From the NCBI RefSeq assembly GCF_002807055.1, contig NZ_NIXN01000003.1, forward strand, positions 62,001-126,000: 64,000 bases of DNA. The letters run 5' to 3'. A model generated the notes under the pieces. That model saw nothing but the letters and a program-made list of their open reading frames with translations. It did not search any database and was not told the origin of the DNA. A program made the position numbers and the translations under genes. Positions 45,021 through 52,821 of the stretch are shown one piece after another (position 1 is the stretch's first letter; each line of letters starts with the position of its first letter). This DNA is from Confluentibacter citreus (lineage in GTDB: Bacteria > Bacteroidota > Bacteroidia > Flavobacteriales > Flavobacteriaceae).

Positions 45021-45200
45021 ATGAAGACAAATCAATTTAATATATGCCCCTCCTGTATGCATGTAACGACTTGTGTGCTTACCAAGCAAAAAAGTCTGGT
45101 ATGGGCATGCAGTGAATATGATGAATTGATAGTAAAACCTATGGTATCCAACAAAATGGATATAAATCAAAACATAGATTATCAACAGATACATTATTAA
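45021..45200 (+). CDS. Small Cys-rich (zinc-ribbon-like) protein, 59 aa
   Basis: Begins MKTNQFNICPSCMHVTTC with two CxxC-type half-sites (C9, C12, C18, then C30 in WACSEYDE), suggesting a small zinc or metal knuckle. The start is ATG 45021, because the longer open frame runs through the sigma-54 promoter. It lies between an NtrC-type operon and glutamate dehydrogenase, and its expression is probably sigma-54 dependent. Similar peptides seem to exist in other flavobacteria; function unknown. Confidence 0.7.
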   Translation: MKTNQFNICPSCMHVTTCVLTKQKSLVWACSEYDELIVKPMVSNKMDINQNIDYQQIHY

Positions 45201-45313
45201 TAAAATTCATTATTAAACAACGGTAAGGATAAAAAAGTAAACTACTGAGTTACATATAACCAACATTAGTTGGAACAGACTTTAGAAGTATTAAAAAATA
45301 TAAGAACAGCATC

Positions 45314-46618
45314 ATGGAAATAATGACAGAAGAATTAAATTCTAAGACAAAAAATGTGTTAAAAAGAGGGATGATGGATAATGTGATGGAGCAATTTAAC
45401 CGTGCAGCCAATCACATCCATTTAAACCCAAACATCCGTAAGATTTTAAGCATCACCAACAATGAACTCGTCATTCATTTTCCAGTAAAAATGGATAATG
45501 GGGACGTTGAGATATTTAGAGGGTATCGTGTGCAACATAATAACGCATTAGGCCCTTATAAAGGCGGTTTACGTTACCATCCCACGGTTGATATTGATGC
45601 AGCAAGAGCCCTTGCTATGTGGATGACCTGGAAAACGTCGCTTGCCGGTTTGCCCTATGGTGGTGGTAAAGGTGGTATCCAATTAGATCCTTCAAAATAT
45701 TCGCAAGGTGAATTGGAACGTATTACGAGAAGATTCACGTTTGCCTTGGCTGACAATATAGGACCAGAGCATGATATTCCTGCACCCGATCTTAATACGA
45801 ACAGCCAAACCATGGCTTGGATTGCTGATACCTATATGAGTACCAGACCACCAGCCGAACGTTCGGCAAACCAACACGTTGTAACAGGTAAACCTGTAGA
45901 AAGTGGCGGATTGGAAGGCCGTGATAGAGCAACAGGGTTCGGTGTGTATTTGAGTATTAAATTCTGGCTACATGGTAACCATGAGACACTAAAAGGAAAG
46001 CGCTTTATTGTACAAGGTTTCGGTAATGTTGGATATTGGGCGGCTTACTTTTTAGAACAAGAAGGCGCTAAACTAGTAGCGGTTCAAGATGTTTTTGGAA
46101 GCCTCTATAACCCTGAAGGAATTCAGGTAGAAAAGCTATATAACTATAGCACATCCAACAAAGGAAACATTGCAGGTTTTCCAGAAGCATCCATTATAGA
46201 CAAGGATGATTTCTTTGGCGTGGACTGTGATATTTGTATTCCAGCAGCCCTCGGGAATCAAATAACAAAAGAAACCGCACCAAAAATTAAGGCAAGATTA
46301 GTAGCTGAAGGCGCCAACGGACCTACAGATATAGAAGGCGAAAAAATTCTTTTAGCCAAAGGAATTACCATCATACCTGATATTTTATGTAATTCGGGAG
46401 GTGTTATTGCTAGCTATTTTGAGTGGCTACAAAACCGAAGTGGTGAAATGTGGCATATAGACGAGGTTATGGATAAACTGGAAAAGAAATTAAAAAATTC
46501 CTTTGATAAAGTTCATGAATATGCCAAAAATGAAGGCATAGATATGCGAACAGCGGCCTATTGCATTGCCATCACAAGAATTGAAAAAGCTTATGTACAA
46601 CGCGGGATTTTCCCATAA
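45314..46618 (+). CDS. Glutamate dehydrogenase (Glu/Leu/Phe/Val family)
   Basis: A 434-aa enzyme interconverting glutamate and 2-oxoglutarate plus ammonia. The glutamate-binding region has RVQHNNALGPYKGGLRYHP, K107 in WKTSLAGLPYGGGKGG (catalytic K119), and the NAD(P)-binding domain has VQGFGNVGYWAAYFL. C-terminal DILCNSGGVIASYFEWLQNR is typical. Length fits the hexameric GdhA type of ~430 aa. Its position beside an NtrBC-like pair and a sigma-54 promoter suggests nitrogen or stress control, but no sigma-54 site was seen directly before it. The two genes that follow are closely packed. Confidence 0.93.
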   Translation: MEIMTEELNSKTKNVLKRGMMDNVMEQFNRAANHIHLNPNIRKILSITNNELVIHFPVKMDNGDVEIFRGYRVQHNNALGPYKGGLRYHPTVDIDAARALAMWMTWKTSLAGLPYGGGKGGIQLDPSKYSQGELERITRRFTFALADNIGPEHDIPAPDLNTNSQTMAWIADTYMSTRPPAERSANQHVVTGKPVESGGLEGRDRATGFGVYLSIKFWLHGNHETLKGKRFIVQGFGNVGYWAAYFLEQEGAKLVAVQDVFGSLYNPEGIQVEKLYNYSTSNKGNIAGFPEASIIDKDDFFGVDCDICIPAALGNQITKETAPKIKARLVAEGANGPTDIEGEKILLAKGITIIPDILCNSGGVIASYFEWLQNRSGEMWHIDEVMDKLEKKLKNSFDKVHEYAKNEGIDMRTAAYCIAITRIEKAYVQRGIFP

Positions 46619-46629
46619 ATAATGAAAAA

Positions 46630-47046
46630 ATGAAATACGGAAATTTAATGTTAGAAAAAAAGGAGTATGTATATATTAAGCGCATACTCAACATTTCTGG
46701 ATATGTAGGGGATCATGAAATTCAAAAATCATTGAGAAAATTTACAGAAGAGTTAAAAACGGCGCACATTCTGGACGAAGAAGACATGCCCCAAGATGTG
46801 GTACGCTTAAATAGTATCGTAACCGTAACGTCTGATAATAAATGGGAAAAAACCATTCAGATTGTTCAACCTTCAGAGAAAGATATAAAAAACAATAAGG
46901 TTTCCATACTTACACCCATGGGAGCCGCTTTGTTTGGGTATTCCGTAAATGATATTGTACATTGGGAATTCCCAACGGGAGAGATAGAACTAAAGGTGAT
47001 TGATGTTAATCAACAAGCACAAGAAAAAAATTTAATATACTACTAA
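46630..47046 (+). CDS. GreA/GreB-family protein (Rnk-like)
   Basis: A 138-aa protein whose C-terminal half matches the GreA/GreB FKBP-like domain: VVRLNSIVTVTSDNKWEKTI, then VSILTPMGAALFGYSVNDIV and GEIELKVIDV. The N-terminal half is a helical arm but lacks the acidic tip pair of true GreA, closer to Rnk-type regulators of nucleoside diphosphate kinase. It may bind RNA polymerase; that is inferred from the family. 11 bp after gdhA and overlapping the next start by one base. Confidence 0.87.
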   Translation: MKYGNLMLEKKEYVYIKRILNISGYVGDHEIQKSLRKFTEELKTAHILDEEDMPQDVVRLNSIVTVTSDNKWEKTIQIVQPSEKDIKNNKVSILTPMGAALFGYSVNDIVHWEFPTGEIELKVIDVNQQAQEKNLIYY

Positions 47047-47435
47047 TGGAAAAAATTGAAAATCACGACTCCGATGTAGATGTGTTACACAAATACAACT
47101 TTATAGAACTAAAAGGCTGGGCAAATCAGCTGCAATACATAGATAATGAAATAGATAAACTGTTGAATTTATATGCGCAATCTATTCATGGCAATGAGAT
47201 TCCAAAGAACATTTTAATGCTATTTTCTAAACGTAAAAAAGCCAATAAACAACTTTTAGAGACCGTTCTATCATATTCCAACACCTATACAAAAGTAACG
47301 GAATGTGATGATATACAATGTGATATTGCTTATTTAAGAGAGTACGAACAACTTCGAAAAAGTTTTCAATACCATCTTGAAAAATACCAAAGGCTTAAAA
47401 ATACCTTGTATGACAATGCGTTTCAAAAATTATAA
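47046..47435 (+). CDS. Hypothetical helical protein (129 aa)
   Basis: Not recognised. It is a soluble, all-helical protein with heptad-like hydrophobic spacing (LKGWANQLQYIDNEIDKLLN and YLREYEQLRKSFQYHLEKYQ), probably a coiled coil. Its ATG overlaps the Gre-family stop by one base, so the two proteins are translationally coupled and may interact. Confidence 0.72.
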   Translation: MEKIENHDSDVDVLHKYNFIELKGWANQLQYIDNEIDKLLNLYAQSIHGNEIPKNILMLFSKRKKANKQLLETVLSYSNTYTKVTECDDIQCDIAYLREYEQLRKSFQYHLEKYQRLKNTLYDNAFQKL

Positions 47436-47554
47436 TGTTAGGTACCAGGATTGCCAACAACTATTTTATAGTTTGATGGTATCTTGTAAATAGAAATTCC
47501 AAATCTTCTATAGACCAGATGTGAGAGTTGATTTTATTATGTTAGTGTGTTTTT

Positions 47555-47589
47555 AAAGCCGTGGAAGACTATTTTTCTGCGGCTTTTTT
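47555..47589 (+). terminator. Terminator of the gdhA operon
   Basis: AAAGCCG (47555-47561) pairs with CGGCTTT (47580-47586), followed by T's. The loop is 18 bases with extra partial pairing. Confidence 0.7.
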
Positions 47590-47660
47590 ATTCTGATAGC
47601 CCAAATTGACAAACTTCAACCAATACAGAGGCTCGCAAACGTCTACTATAAATTAAAAAA

Positions 47661-47685
47661 CCCTTTATACACTAGGTACAAAGGG
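47661..47685 (-). terminator. Terminator of the minus-strand lipoprotein gene
   Basis: CCCTTTATA pairs with TACAAAGGG (one G-T) around a 7-base loop. On the minus strand it is followed by six T's. Confidence 0.72.
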
Positions 47686-47709
47686 CTCTTTTTTTGATTT
47701 ATGAATAAA

Positions 47710-48189
47710 TTAATTTCTATAGGGATTGGAAGTGGTCCATTGCCCATAGCTTATAAACTGTGACTCATTTAGAATGGTTTTCAAATGATCGCTTTGATGT
47801 TTCATTCTATCTTCTATGGCCATCATTTTTTGAGGATTATCTTGCTTCCATGCATCCATGGACATACGTGTTTCGGTTTCATATTTCCCAATTTGTTCCT
47901 CTGTCATATTTAAAGACGTATACATTTGCGCATTCCTTTGTTTATCATATGCTTCTTGTTCTTCTTGAGTAAGACCTCGATCTTGTAGGGAGCTATTTGT
48001 TGCCTCAGTATTCATAGCACTACTACCGCTATTGATATTATCCTCCCCGTTCAAATTATCAATTTCTTGAGCATCTCTCGTGTAAGAGGTATCTGACGCC
48101 CCCTCTGTTCCCGCCTGTTTGGTTGAATTGCCACATGAAATTGCTAATAAAGCAAACATGCTCAGTAAAATTTTGATCCCATTTTTCAT
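47710..48189 (-). CDS. Hypothetical lipoprotein, Spy-like helical C-terminus
   Basis: A 159-aa lipoprotein (MKNGIKILLSMFALLAISC, C19) with a disordered Ser/Asn/Gly-rich linker (about 20-70) and a helical C-terminal half (LTQEEQEAYDKQR, LNMTEEQIGKYETETRMSMD, MKHQSDHLKTILNESQFISY). The LTQEEQ and NMTEEQ spacing recalls LTxxQ motifs of Spy/CpxP-type periplasmic chaperones, but the match is weak. It is monocistronic between two terminators. Confidence 0.68.
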   Translation of the reverse strand: MKNGIKILLSMFALLAISCGNSTKQAGTEGASDTSYTRDAQEIDNLNGEDNINSGSSAMNTEATNSSLQDRGLTQEEQEAYDKQRNAQMYTSLNMTEEQIGKYETETRMSMDAWKQDNPQKMMAIEDRMKHQSDHLKTILNESQFISYGQWTTSNPYRN

Positions 48190-48410
48190 ATCTATTTGTT
48201 TTTAAGTTTAACCGCCAAATTAAGACTACTTTATAAAATGTACGTGCTTTATCTATTTAATAAGTACCTCAAAAACAATAGGTTATTAACACAATTGAAA
48301 TAAGAAGATGATTGACAAATATGCCTATTACATACTTTAAGCTAGGCGAATACCAAGTTGCAAAACAGCGAAAAAACCAAATAAACTGATTTGCGAAAAA
48401 CAGAAATTGT

Positions 48411-48458
48411 TTGGATGTTTTGTAGGAAAGGGCTATGTTTGGTTTGTATTAAAAAAGA
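48411..48458 (+). repeat. Repeated leader segment, copy A (upstream of the VOC gene)
   Basis: Aligns with copy B at 50296-50345, sharing TTGGAT, TTGTA-GAAA-GGCTA-GTTTGGTT and a trailing AAAAAAGAA. Both precede accessory genes on the plus strand, so it may be a cassette boundary or promoter. Confidence 0.68.
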
Positions 48459-48485
48459 AAAAAGCAACTTGAAAAACTAAAAACA

Positions 48486-48860
48486 ATGAACCCAAAATTT
48501 GAAGCAGGCATTAACATCGCCATAAAAATACCTAAACACAAATACGAACAAACAATTGCTTTTTACAGGGATATTTTAAAGCTGAAAGTCGAAGAAAAAC
48601 CCATAGATAATCCAACCGTTTCAAGAACCCATGAAGTGACATTCGGCAATAATATTCTTTGGTTGGACTGTGTGGACAACTACACCCATTCCGAAACGTG
48701 GTTACAACTTACCGTTCCTGATATAGAAGAAGCAACACTGTATTTACAAACAAATGGTGTGGAGACTTGCGACGACATTGAAGAACTTCCAAAAAACATG
48801 CACTGGATTCAAGATCCGGCAGGAACCGTATTTAACGTGCAAGATAGAACCATAAAGTAA
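48486..48860 (+). CDS. VOC-family (glyoxalase/bleomycin-resistance fold) protein
   Basis: A 124-aa single VOC domain: GINIAIKIPKHKYEQTIAFY with RDILKLKVEEKPID at the N-terminus, and the second beta-alpha module LQLTVPDIEEATLYLQTNGV, then HWIQDPAGTVFNVQD. It probably acts as a dimer with metal held between modules, but too few His/Glu ligands are distinctive to name a substrate. 24 bp upstream of the next gene. Confidence 0.85.
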   Translation: MNPKFEAGINIAIKIPKHKYEQTIAFYRDILKLKVEEKPIDNPTVSRTHEVTFGNNILWLDCVDNYTHSETWLQLTVPDIEEATLYLQTNGVETCDDIEELPKNMHWIQDPAGTVFNVQDRTIK

Positions 48861-48884
48861 ACTAATGAACCAGGATTTTGCATA

Positions 48885-49379
48885 ATGAAAGATTTAAATC
48901 ATTACGTAGATATATATAAAGAACAGCTGAAAAAGGGCGACATTCAAGAAGCCTATACAGCACTTGTAAAGTATGTAACGCGACTTGGCACAACGCTTTC
49001 CAAGAATCTTTCTGAAAGCTATTCATTTGGAAGCCTATTCCAAGGTTATATGGATTATACCTATTTTTATTACTCCAACGATTTCTTAAAAAAGAGAAAA
49101 CTGAAAATGGGACTTGTATTAAATCATTCGAAAATGCAATTTGAAGTTTGGCTTTTAGGACAAACGATTCCCATCCAAGAAAAATACTGGCACTATTTTA
49201 AAACAACTAAGTGGAATGAACACAGAACAACCAAACCCCAATATGCCATTCTCGAGACTGTGTTAATTGAAAATCCAAACTTTAACGATTTGGACGTGCT
49301 TTCTAAACAAATTGAAGACAATTTAGTGTTGGTAACCCAAGACATCATACAAGACATAAAAAGAAGTAAACTAACCTAA
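48885..49379 (+). CDS. Hypothetical protein, DUF7000-like
   Basis: A 164-aa cytoplasmic protein resembling the DUF7000 group: YVDIYKEQLKKGDIQEAYTA, FQGYMDYTYFYYSNDFLKKR, LGLVLNHSK-type strand (LKMGLVLNHSKMQFEVWLLG), and NPNFNDLDVLSKQIED at the end. No known function. It is 24 bp after the VOC gene, so co-transcribed. The family assignment is from memory of its pattern and not verified. Confidence 0.68.
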   Translation: MKDLNHYVDIYKEQLKKGDIQEAYTALVKYVTRLGTTLSKNLSESYSFGSLFQGYMDYTYFYYSNDFLKKRKLKMGLVLNHSKMQFEVWLLGQTIPIQEKYWHYFKTTKWNEHRTTKPQYAILETVLIENPNFNDLDVLSKQIEDNLVLVTQDIIQDIKRSKLT

Positions 49380-49468
49380 AAGCACAGCCAGTTGTATGTT
49401 TTAAAGTCTGCCCTTAGTGGCAATAAACCACTAAACAACGCCTCACATAAAGTTGAACATACTTTGTT

Positions 49469-49837
49469 TTATTCATAGCCACTTTTTATAACGGTTAAGA
49501 TTAATTTAAAACGTCCGTTAGGTTTAATATGACTAGGTTTATCGGCGGGTATCAAAATGCCATCACCCGTTTGAAGTGTAGATGCCTTACCATCAATCTC
49601 AATAATGGCGCTGCCATCAATAAGTTGTACGTAAGTATCGTAAGGAGACGTCCGCTCATTTAGTCCTTCGCCACTGGCAAAAGAGAGCGCATTTATAGAA
49701 CCAGTTGCTTTTTTCATGATGGACTTACTTACCACAGAATCATGTTCATATTCTATTAACTCCACAATAATATGGGCATCGCCTTTATCAATCGCTCCAT
49801 CTTTGCTTGGTAATTTTTCCAGTTCTTTTGTATCCAT
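49469..49837 (-). CDS. Small cupin-domain protein
   Basis: A 122-aa single-domain cupin, paralog of the one at 26625-26978. It has SIMKKATGSINALSFASGEG, SPYDTYVQLIDGSAIIEIDG and GDGILIPADKPSHIKPNGRF. Only one of the usual cupin His ligands (in the second motif) is present, so it is probably not a metal enzyme. The gene is on the opposite strand to its neighbours and lies in a repeat-rich region. Confidence 0.82.
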   Translation of the reverse strand: MDTKELEKLPSKDGAIDKGDAHIIVELIEYEHDSVVSKSIMKKATGSINALSFASGEGLNERTSPYDTYVQLIDGSAIIEIDGKASTLQTGDGILIPADKPSHIKPNGRFKLILTVIKSGYE

Positions 49838-50070
49838 GGTATCTCATTTTAAGGTGTAAACGTCCGTTAATAACAAATTTCAAGCTATTATGCTGAAAAA
49901 CAGTTACATGATTTAGGGAAAAGGTTGTATCATTCTTGCTTAGCAACACCCTCTATCAATATAACAAAGAGGGTTTTGTTGGTGTCTTGTTCGAGGACAG
50001 GTTTGGTGTATTTTTTAAAAATGGGGCTTTGTACGAACAATGGGTGGAGTAAACTAATTCTCTACGGCAA

Positions 50071-50226
50071 CGTCATTGCGAGGCACGAAGCAATCTCACC
50101 AACGTCATTGCGAGGCACGAAGCAATCTCATGATGCAGAACTACCATTAAAAAGATTGCTTAGTCGTACCTCCTCGCAATGACGCAACAAACAGATTGCC
50201 GCATTAGTGCCTCCTTCGCAATGACG
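50071..50226 (+). repeat. Palindromic interspersed repeats, compound copy
   Basis: CGTCATTGCGAGGCACGAAG occurs twice as a head-to-head start (50071 and 50103), and the matching right arm CCTCCTCGCAATGACG ends at 50184; a third, diverged right arm ends at 50226. The loop has CATGATGCAGAACTACCATT. Confidence 0.88.
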
Positions 50227-50295
50227 GATAGCTTCGACGTACAAGACCATCGATAAAACCTAGGAAAATGACATTCTAAAATAGTAAGTCAGTGC

Positions 50296-50345
50296 TTGGA
50301 TTTGTTGTAAGAAAAGGCTAAGTTTGGTTGATTTATAAAAAAGAA
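50296..50345 (+). repeat. Repeated leader segment, copy B (upstream of the PIG-L gene)
   Basis: CTTGGATTTGTTGTAAGAAA then AGGCTAAGTTTGGTTGATTT, closely matching copy A at 48411-48458. Confidence 0.68.
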
Positions 50346-50396
50346 GAAAAAGTTTCGCATATAAACTAGTTGTATGCAATTAAAACAAATCTAGAT

Positions 50397-51176
50397 GTGA
50401 AAAGACTATTCTCAATTATATTTTTTATGGTTTTTCTTTTTTCATTCAAAACAAGTCACATTAAAAAAGAGAACATTTTGGTGGTTTTAGCACACCCAGA
50501 TGATGAAACTGCATTTTCACCCGTCTTGAAAAAATATAGTAAGACGCATAAAATATATCTTTTAATTGCTACAGACGGCAGATATGGACAGCCCAAAAAG
50601 GCTATTCCGGTCGATTCCTTAATTGAGATAAGAAAAAATGAAACCAGATGTGCTTGTAACCTTCTTGGCCTGGAGACACCCGTCTTTTTAGGATTTACTG
50701 ATGGTTTTGATTCGAGTTTAGGAATTCCTGAATATTTCAAACAATCAAAACTACTCAAAGAAAAAATTACTGAGAAAATTAAGGATATTAACCCTGAATT
50801 TATTTTGACTTTTGGTCCAGATGGCGATACGGGGCATTCAGACCATCGAATGGTAAGCGATATGACTACTGAAATCATTTTGAGCAATAAATGGGCAAGC
50901 ACTTATCCATTGTACTATCTGGGATGGACCAAAGCTGATAGCGAAAAATTTAAAATGATTGGTGGTTTAAATACCGTACATCCTGACTATTTAAACGTTT
51001 CTATTAAATATTCTCAAGATGAAGAAAATGAAGCCTTGAAAATTCTAGATTGCTATAAAAGTCAGTTTAGTGAAAATGAAATTAGTGAGTGGAAAACGGC
51101 CGAAATAAAAGACACCACAAATACTCTGTATTTTAGACAGTTAATTCTATCGAAGAAACGAAAGGAAAAATTTTAA
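50397..51176 (+). CDS. PIG-L family deacetylase
   Basis: A 259-aa exported zinc-dependent deacetylase of the LmbE/PIG-L family. The zinc motif AHPDDE is at residues 32-37 and HSDH at 147-150, both intact. The start was set at GTG 50397, giving the signal-peptide-like MKRLFSIIFFMVFLFSF; the TTG 27 bp upstream would add a polar lead. Such enzymes remove N-acetyl groups from GlcNAc-type substrates. It is bracketed by repeated leader copy B and a palindrome-rich tail, which suggests recent acquisition as a cassette. Confidence 0.9.
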   Translation: MKRLFSIIFFMVFLFSFKTSHIKKENILVVLAHPDDETAFSPVLKKYSKTHKIYLLIATDGRYGQPKKAIPVDSLIEIRKNETRCACNLLGLETPVFLGFTDGFDSSLGIPEYFKQSKLLKEKITEKIKDINPEFILTFGPDGDTGHSDHRMVSDMTTEIILSNKWASTYPLYYLGWTKADSEKFKMIGGLNTVHPDYLNVSIKYSQDEENEALKILDCYKSQFSENEISEWKTAEIKDTTNTLYFRQLILSKKRKEKF

Positions 51177-51187
51177 TAATTAATAAT

Positions 51188-51299
51188 AACTGCGTACAAC
51201 ACCGGCCATAGCTCTTTGCTTCTAACTTTCCTCGCGGAAAGTCCTCGCCTCCAAACACTCAACTTTCCATACACGAACACGTTAGACAATTTAACAACA
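51188..51299 (+). other. Palindrome-rich tail after the PIG-L gene, possibly attC-like
   Basis: Begins ACTGCGTACAACACCGG and ends ACACGAACACGTTAGAC, with an inner hairpin ACTTTCC-TCGC-GGAAAGT (51225-51242). It is more GC-rich than its surroundings. The ending resembles integron-type or flavobacterial cassette-boundary sites, but no integrase is present in the window. Confidence 0.35.
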
Positions 51300-51416
51300 G
51301 CCTCACAAGAAAATCTCAAAACCCAAAAATCCAACATTAAATAAAACCACCCCATTCCAATAAAAACAAAACCAACATTATTAAACCAACCCACTATTTA
51401 AAATACCTCATTTAAC

Positions 51417-51425
51417 TACCTTTGC
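51417..51425 (+). promoter_or_regulatory. Candidate -7 box (TACCTTTGC) of the NDH-2 gene
   Basis: Matches TAnnTTTG exactly and lies 20 bp upstream of the ATG chosen for the oxidoreductase. It overlaps the upstream in-frame TTG, which argues against that longer start. Confidence 0.6.
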
Positions 51426-51445
51426 GTTATATAAAAAACAGCAAG

Positions 51446-52735
51446 ATGGTTATGAAAAACACTAAAAAGCTAGTGGTTGTTGGCGGTGGTTTCGCAGGCT
51501 TGGAATTGGTGAAAAGATTGGGTAATTATCCCAATTACCAGATTGTTTTGGTTGACTGTAACAACTATAATTTCTTTCCACCTTTAATTTATCAGGTATC
51601 CACAGGTTTTATGGAACCCTCTGCCATTAGTTATCCGTTCCGGAAAATTTTAAGGAAATTAAAAAACGTCCGTTTTAGACTGGGCGCTCTTATAAAAGTA
51701 GTTCCGGAAGAGAACAAATTGATATTAAGTAACGGTGAGTTGACATACGATATTTTGGTGATGGCAACTGGTACGGAAACCAACTTTTTTGGCAACAAAA
51801 ACATTGAGGAAAAAAGTTTACCAATGAAAACGATTAGTGATGCCTTGTCACTACGAAATGTGATTCTTACCCGACTAGACCGTGCCACACGCATCCATGA
51901 CCTTGAAGAACGGAAAAAATACCTAACCTTTGTTATTGCAGGGGCTGGGCCAACGGGCGTGGAGCTTTCGGGCATATTATCTGAAATGAAAGCGTCCATT
52001 ATTTTACAAGACTATCCTGAATTAATAGCACAAGACTTGGGAGACATTCATTTGGTTGACGGACAGGCTTCTGTGTTGGCAGCCATGTCTAAAAATGCCC
52101 AAGCATACACCTCTAAAAAATTAACCGATTTTGGCGTGACCTTAACCATGAATGCCTTGGTGAAGGATTTTAATGGGGAAACTGTGTATTTATCCAACGG
52201 ACATGAAATTCCATCGAAAAACCTTATTTGGGCAGCAGGCGTATCGGCAAAAACATTTGACGGATTTTCAAAAGACTGTTTTGGGGCGGGCAGACGCATG
52301 AAAACAAATCGGTTCAATCTTGTTCAGTCCTACGATAACATTTATGCTTTGGGCGATTGTGCTTTGATTGTTGGTGATGAAAAGTATCCCAACGGACATC
52401 CGCAATTAGCACAACCCGCGTTACAACAGGCTAAAAATTTGGCAGACAACTTACTTAGGAAAGACACCAATTGGAAGCCATTTCAATACACCGATAAAGG
52501 AGCGATGGCCATCATAGGAAGAAACAAAGCGGTATTGGATTTTCCAAATCAAAAACAATACTTAAAAGGTTTTAGCGCTTGGTTGATTTGGATTTTTGTA
52601 CACATCATGAGTCTTGTCAATTTTAAAAATAAGATAAGAACCTTGTACAATTGGTTAGGTTATTACATTTATAAAGACCAATCTTTTAGAATGATTATTA
52701 AACCCACTGAAAGGAAGAGTGAACAAAAAAAGTAG
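51446..52735 (+). CDS. Type II NADH dehydrogenase-like flavoprotein
   Basis: A ~429-aa FAD/NAD(P)-dependent oxidoreductase. The N-terminal FAD site is VVVGGGFAGLELVKRL; the NAD site is VIAGAGPTGVELSGIL; a third motif NIYALGDCALIVG binds FAD. The C-terminal part has a hydrophobic membrane-associated helix (SAWLIWIFVHIMSLVNF), as in NDH-2 enzymes that reduce quinone without pumping protons. Start ATG 51446 follows a clear -7 box. Monocistronic. Confidence 0.92.
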   Translation: MVMKNTKKLVVVGGGFAGLELVKRLGNYPNYQIVLVDCNNYNFFPPLIYQVSTGFMEPSAISYPFRKILRKLKNVRFRLGALIKVVPEENKLILSNGELTYDILVMATGTETNFFGNKNIEEKSLPMKTISDALSLRNVILTRLDRATRIHDLEERKKYLTFVIAGAGPTGVELSGILSEMKASIILQDYPELIAQDLGDIHLVDGQASVLAAMSKNAQAYTSKKLTDFGVTLTMNALVKDFNGETVYLSNGHEIPSKNLIWAAGVSAKTFDGFSKDCFGAGRRMKTNRFNLVQSYDNIYALGDCALIVGDEKYPNGHPQLAQPALQQAKNLADNLLRKDTNWKPFQYTDKGAMAIIGRNKAVLDFPNQKQYLKGFSAWLIWIFVHIMSLVNFKNKIRTLYNWLGYYIYKDQSFRMIIKPTERKSEQKK

Positions 52736-52821
52736 CTATTTTTAGTTGCATCACCCATAACTAGAACCTTTTCAGATGCTTTAATACATGTTGCTTTTTA
52801 AATGTATAAACACAAAAATTC

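Larger units (their letters stand above)
49838..50396. other. Repeat-rich intergenic region
   Basis: Holds palindromic repeats (50071-50226) and repeated leader copy B (50296-50345) before the PIG-L gene. An 85-codon open frame across the palindromes is not coding. GTTACATGATTTAG near 49903 resembles the TTACATAA motif of the 25-28 kb region. Confidence 0.5.

Noticed and set aside
49925-50182. 85-codon plus-strand frame
   Set aside because: It runs through the interspersed palindromic repeats (repeated RHEAIS-type translation), so the frame is a by-product of the repeats.
51173-51394. 73-codon minus-strand frame after the PIG-L gene
   Set aside because: It lies over the palindromic tail and has no family-like features.
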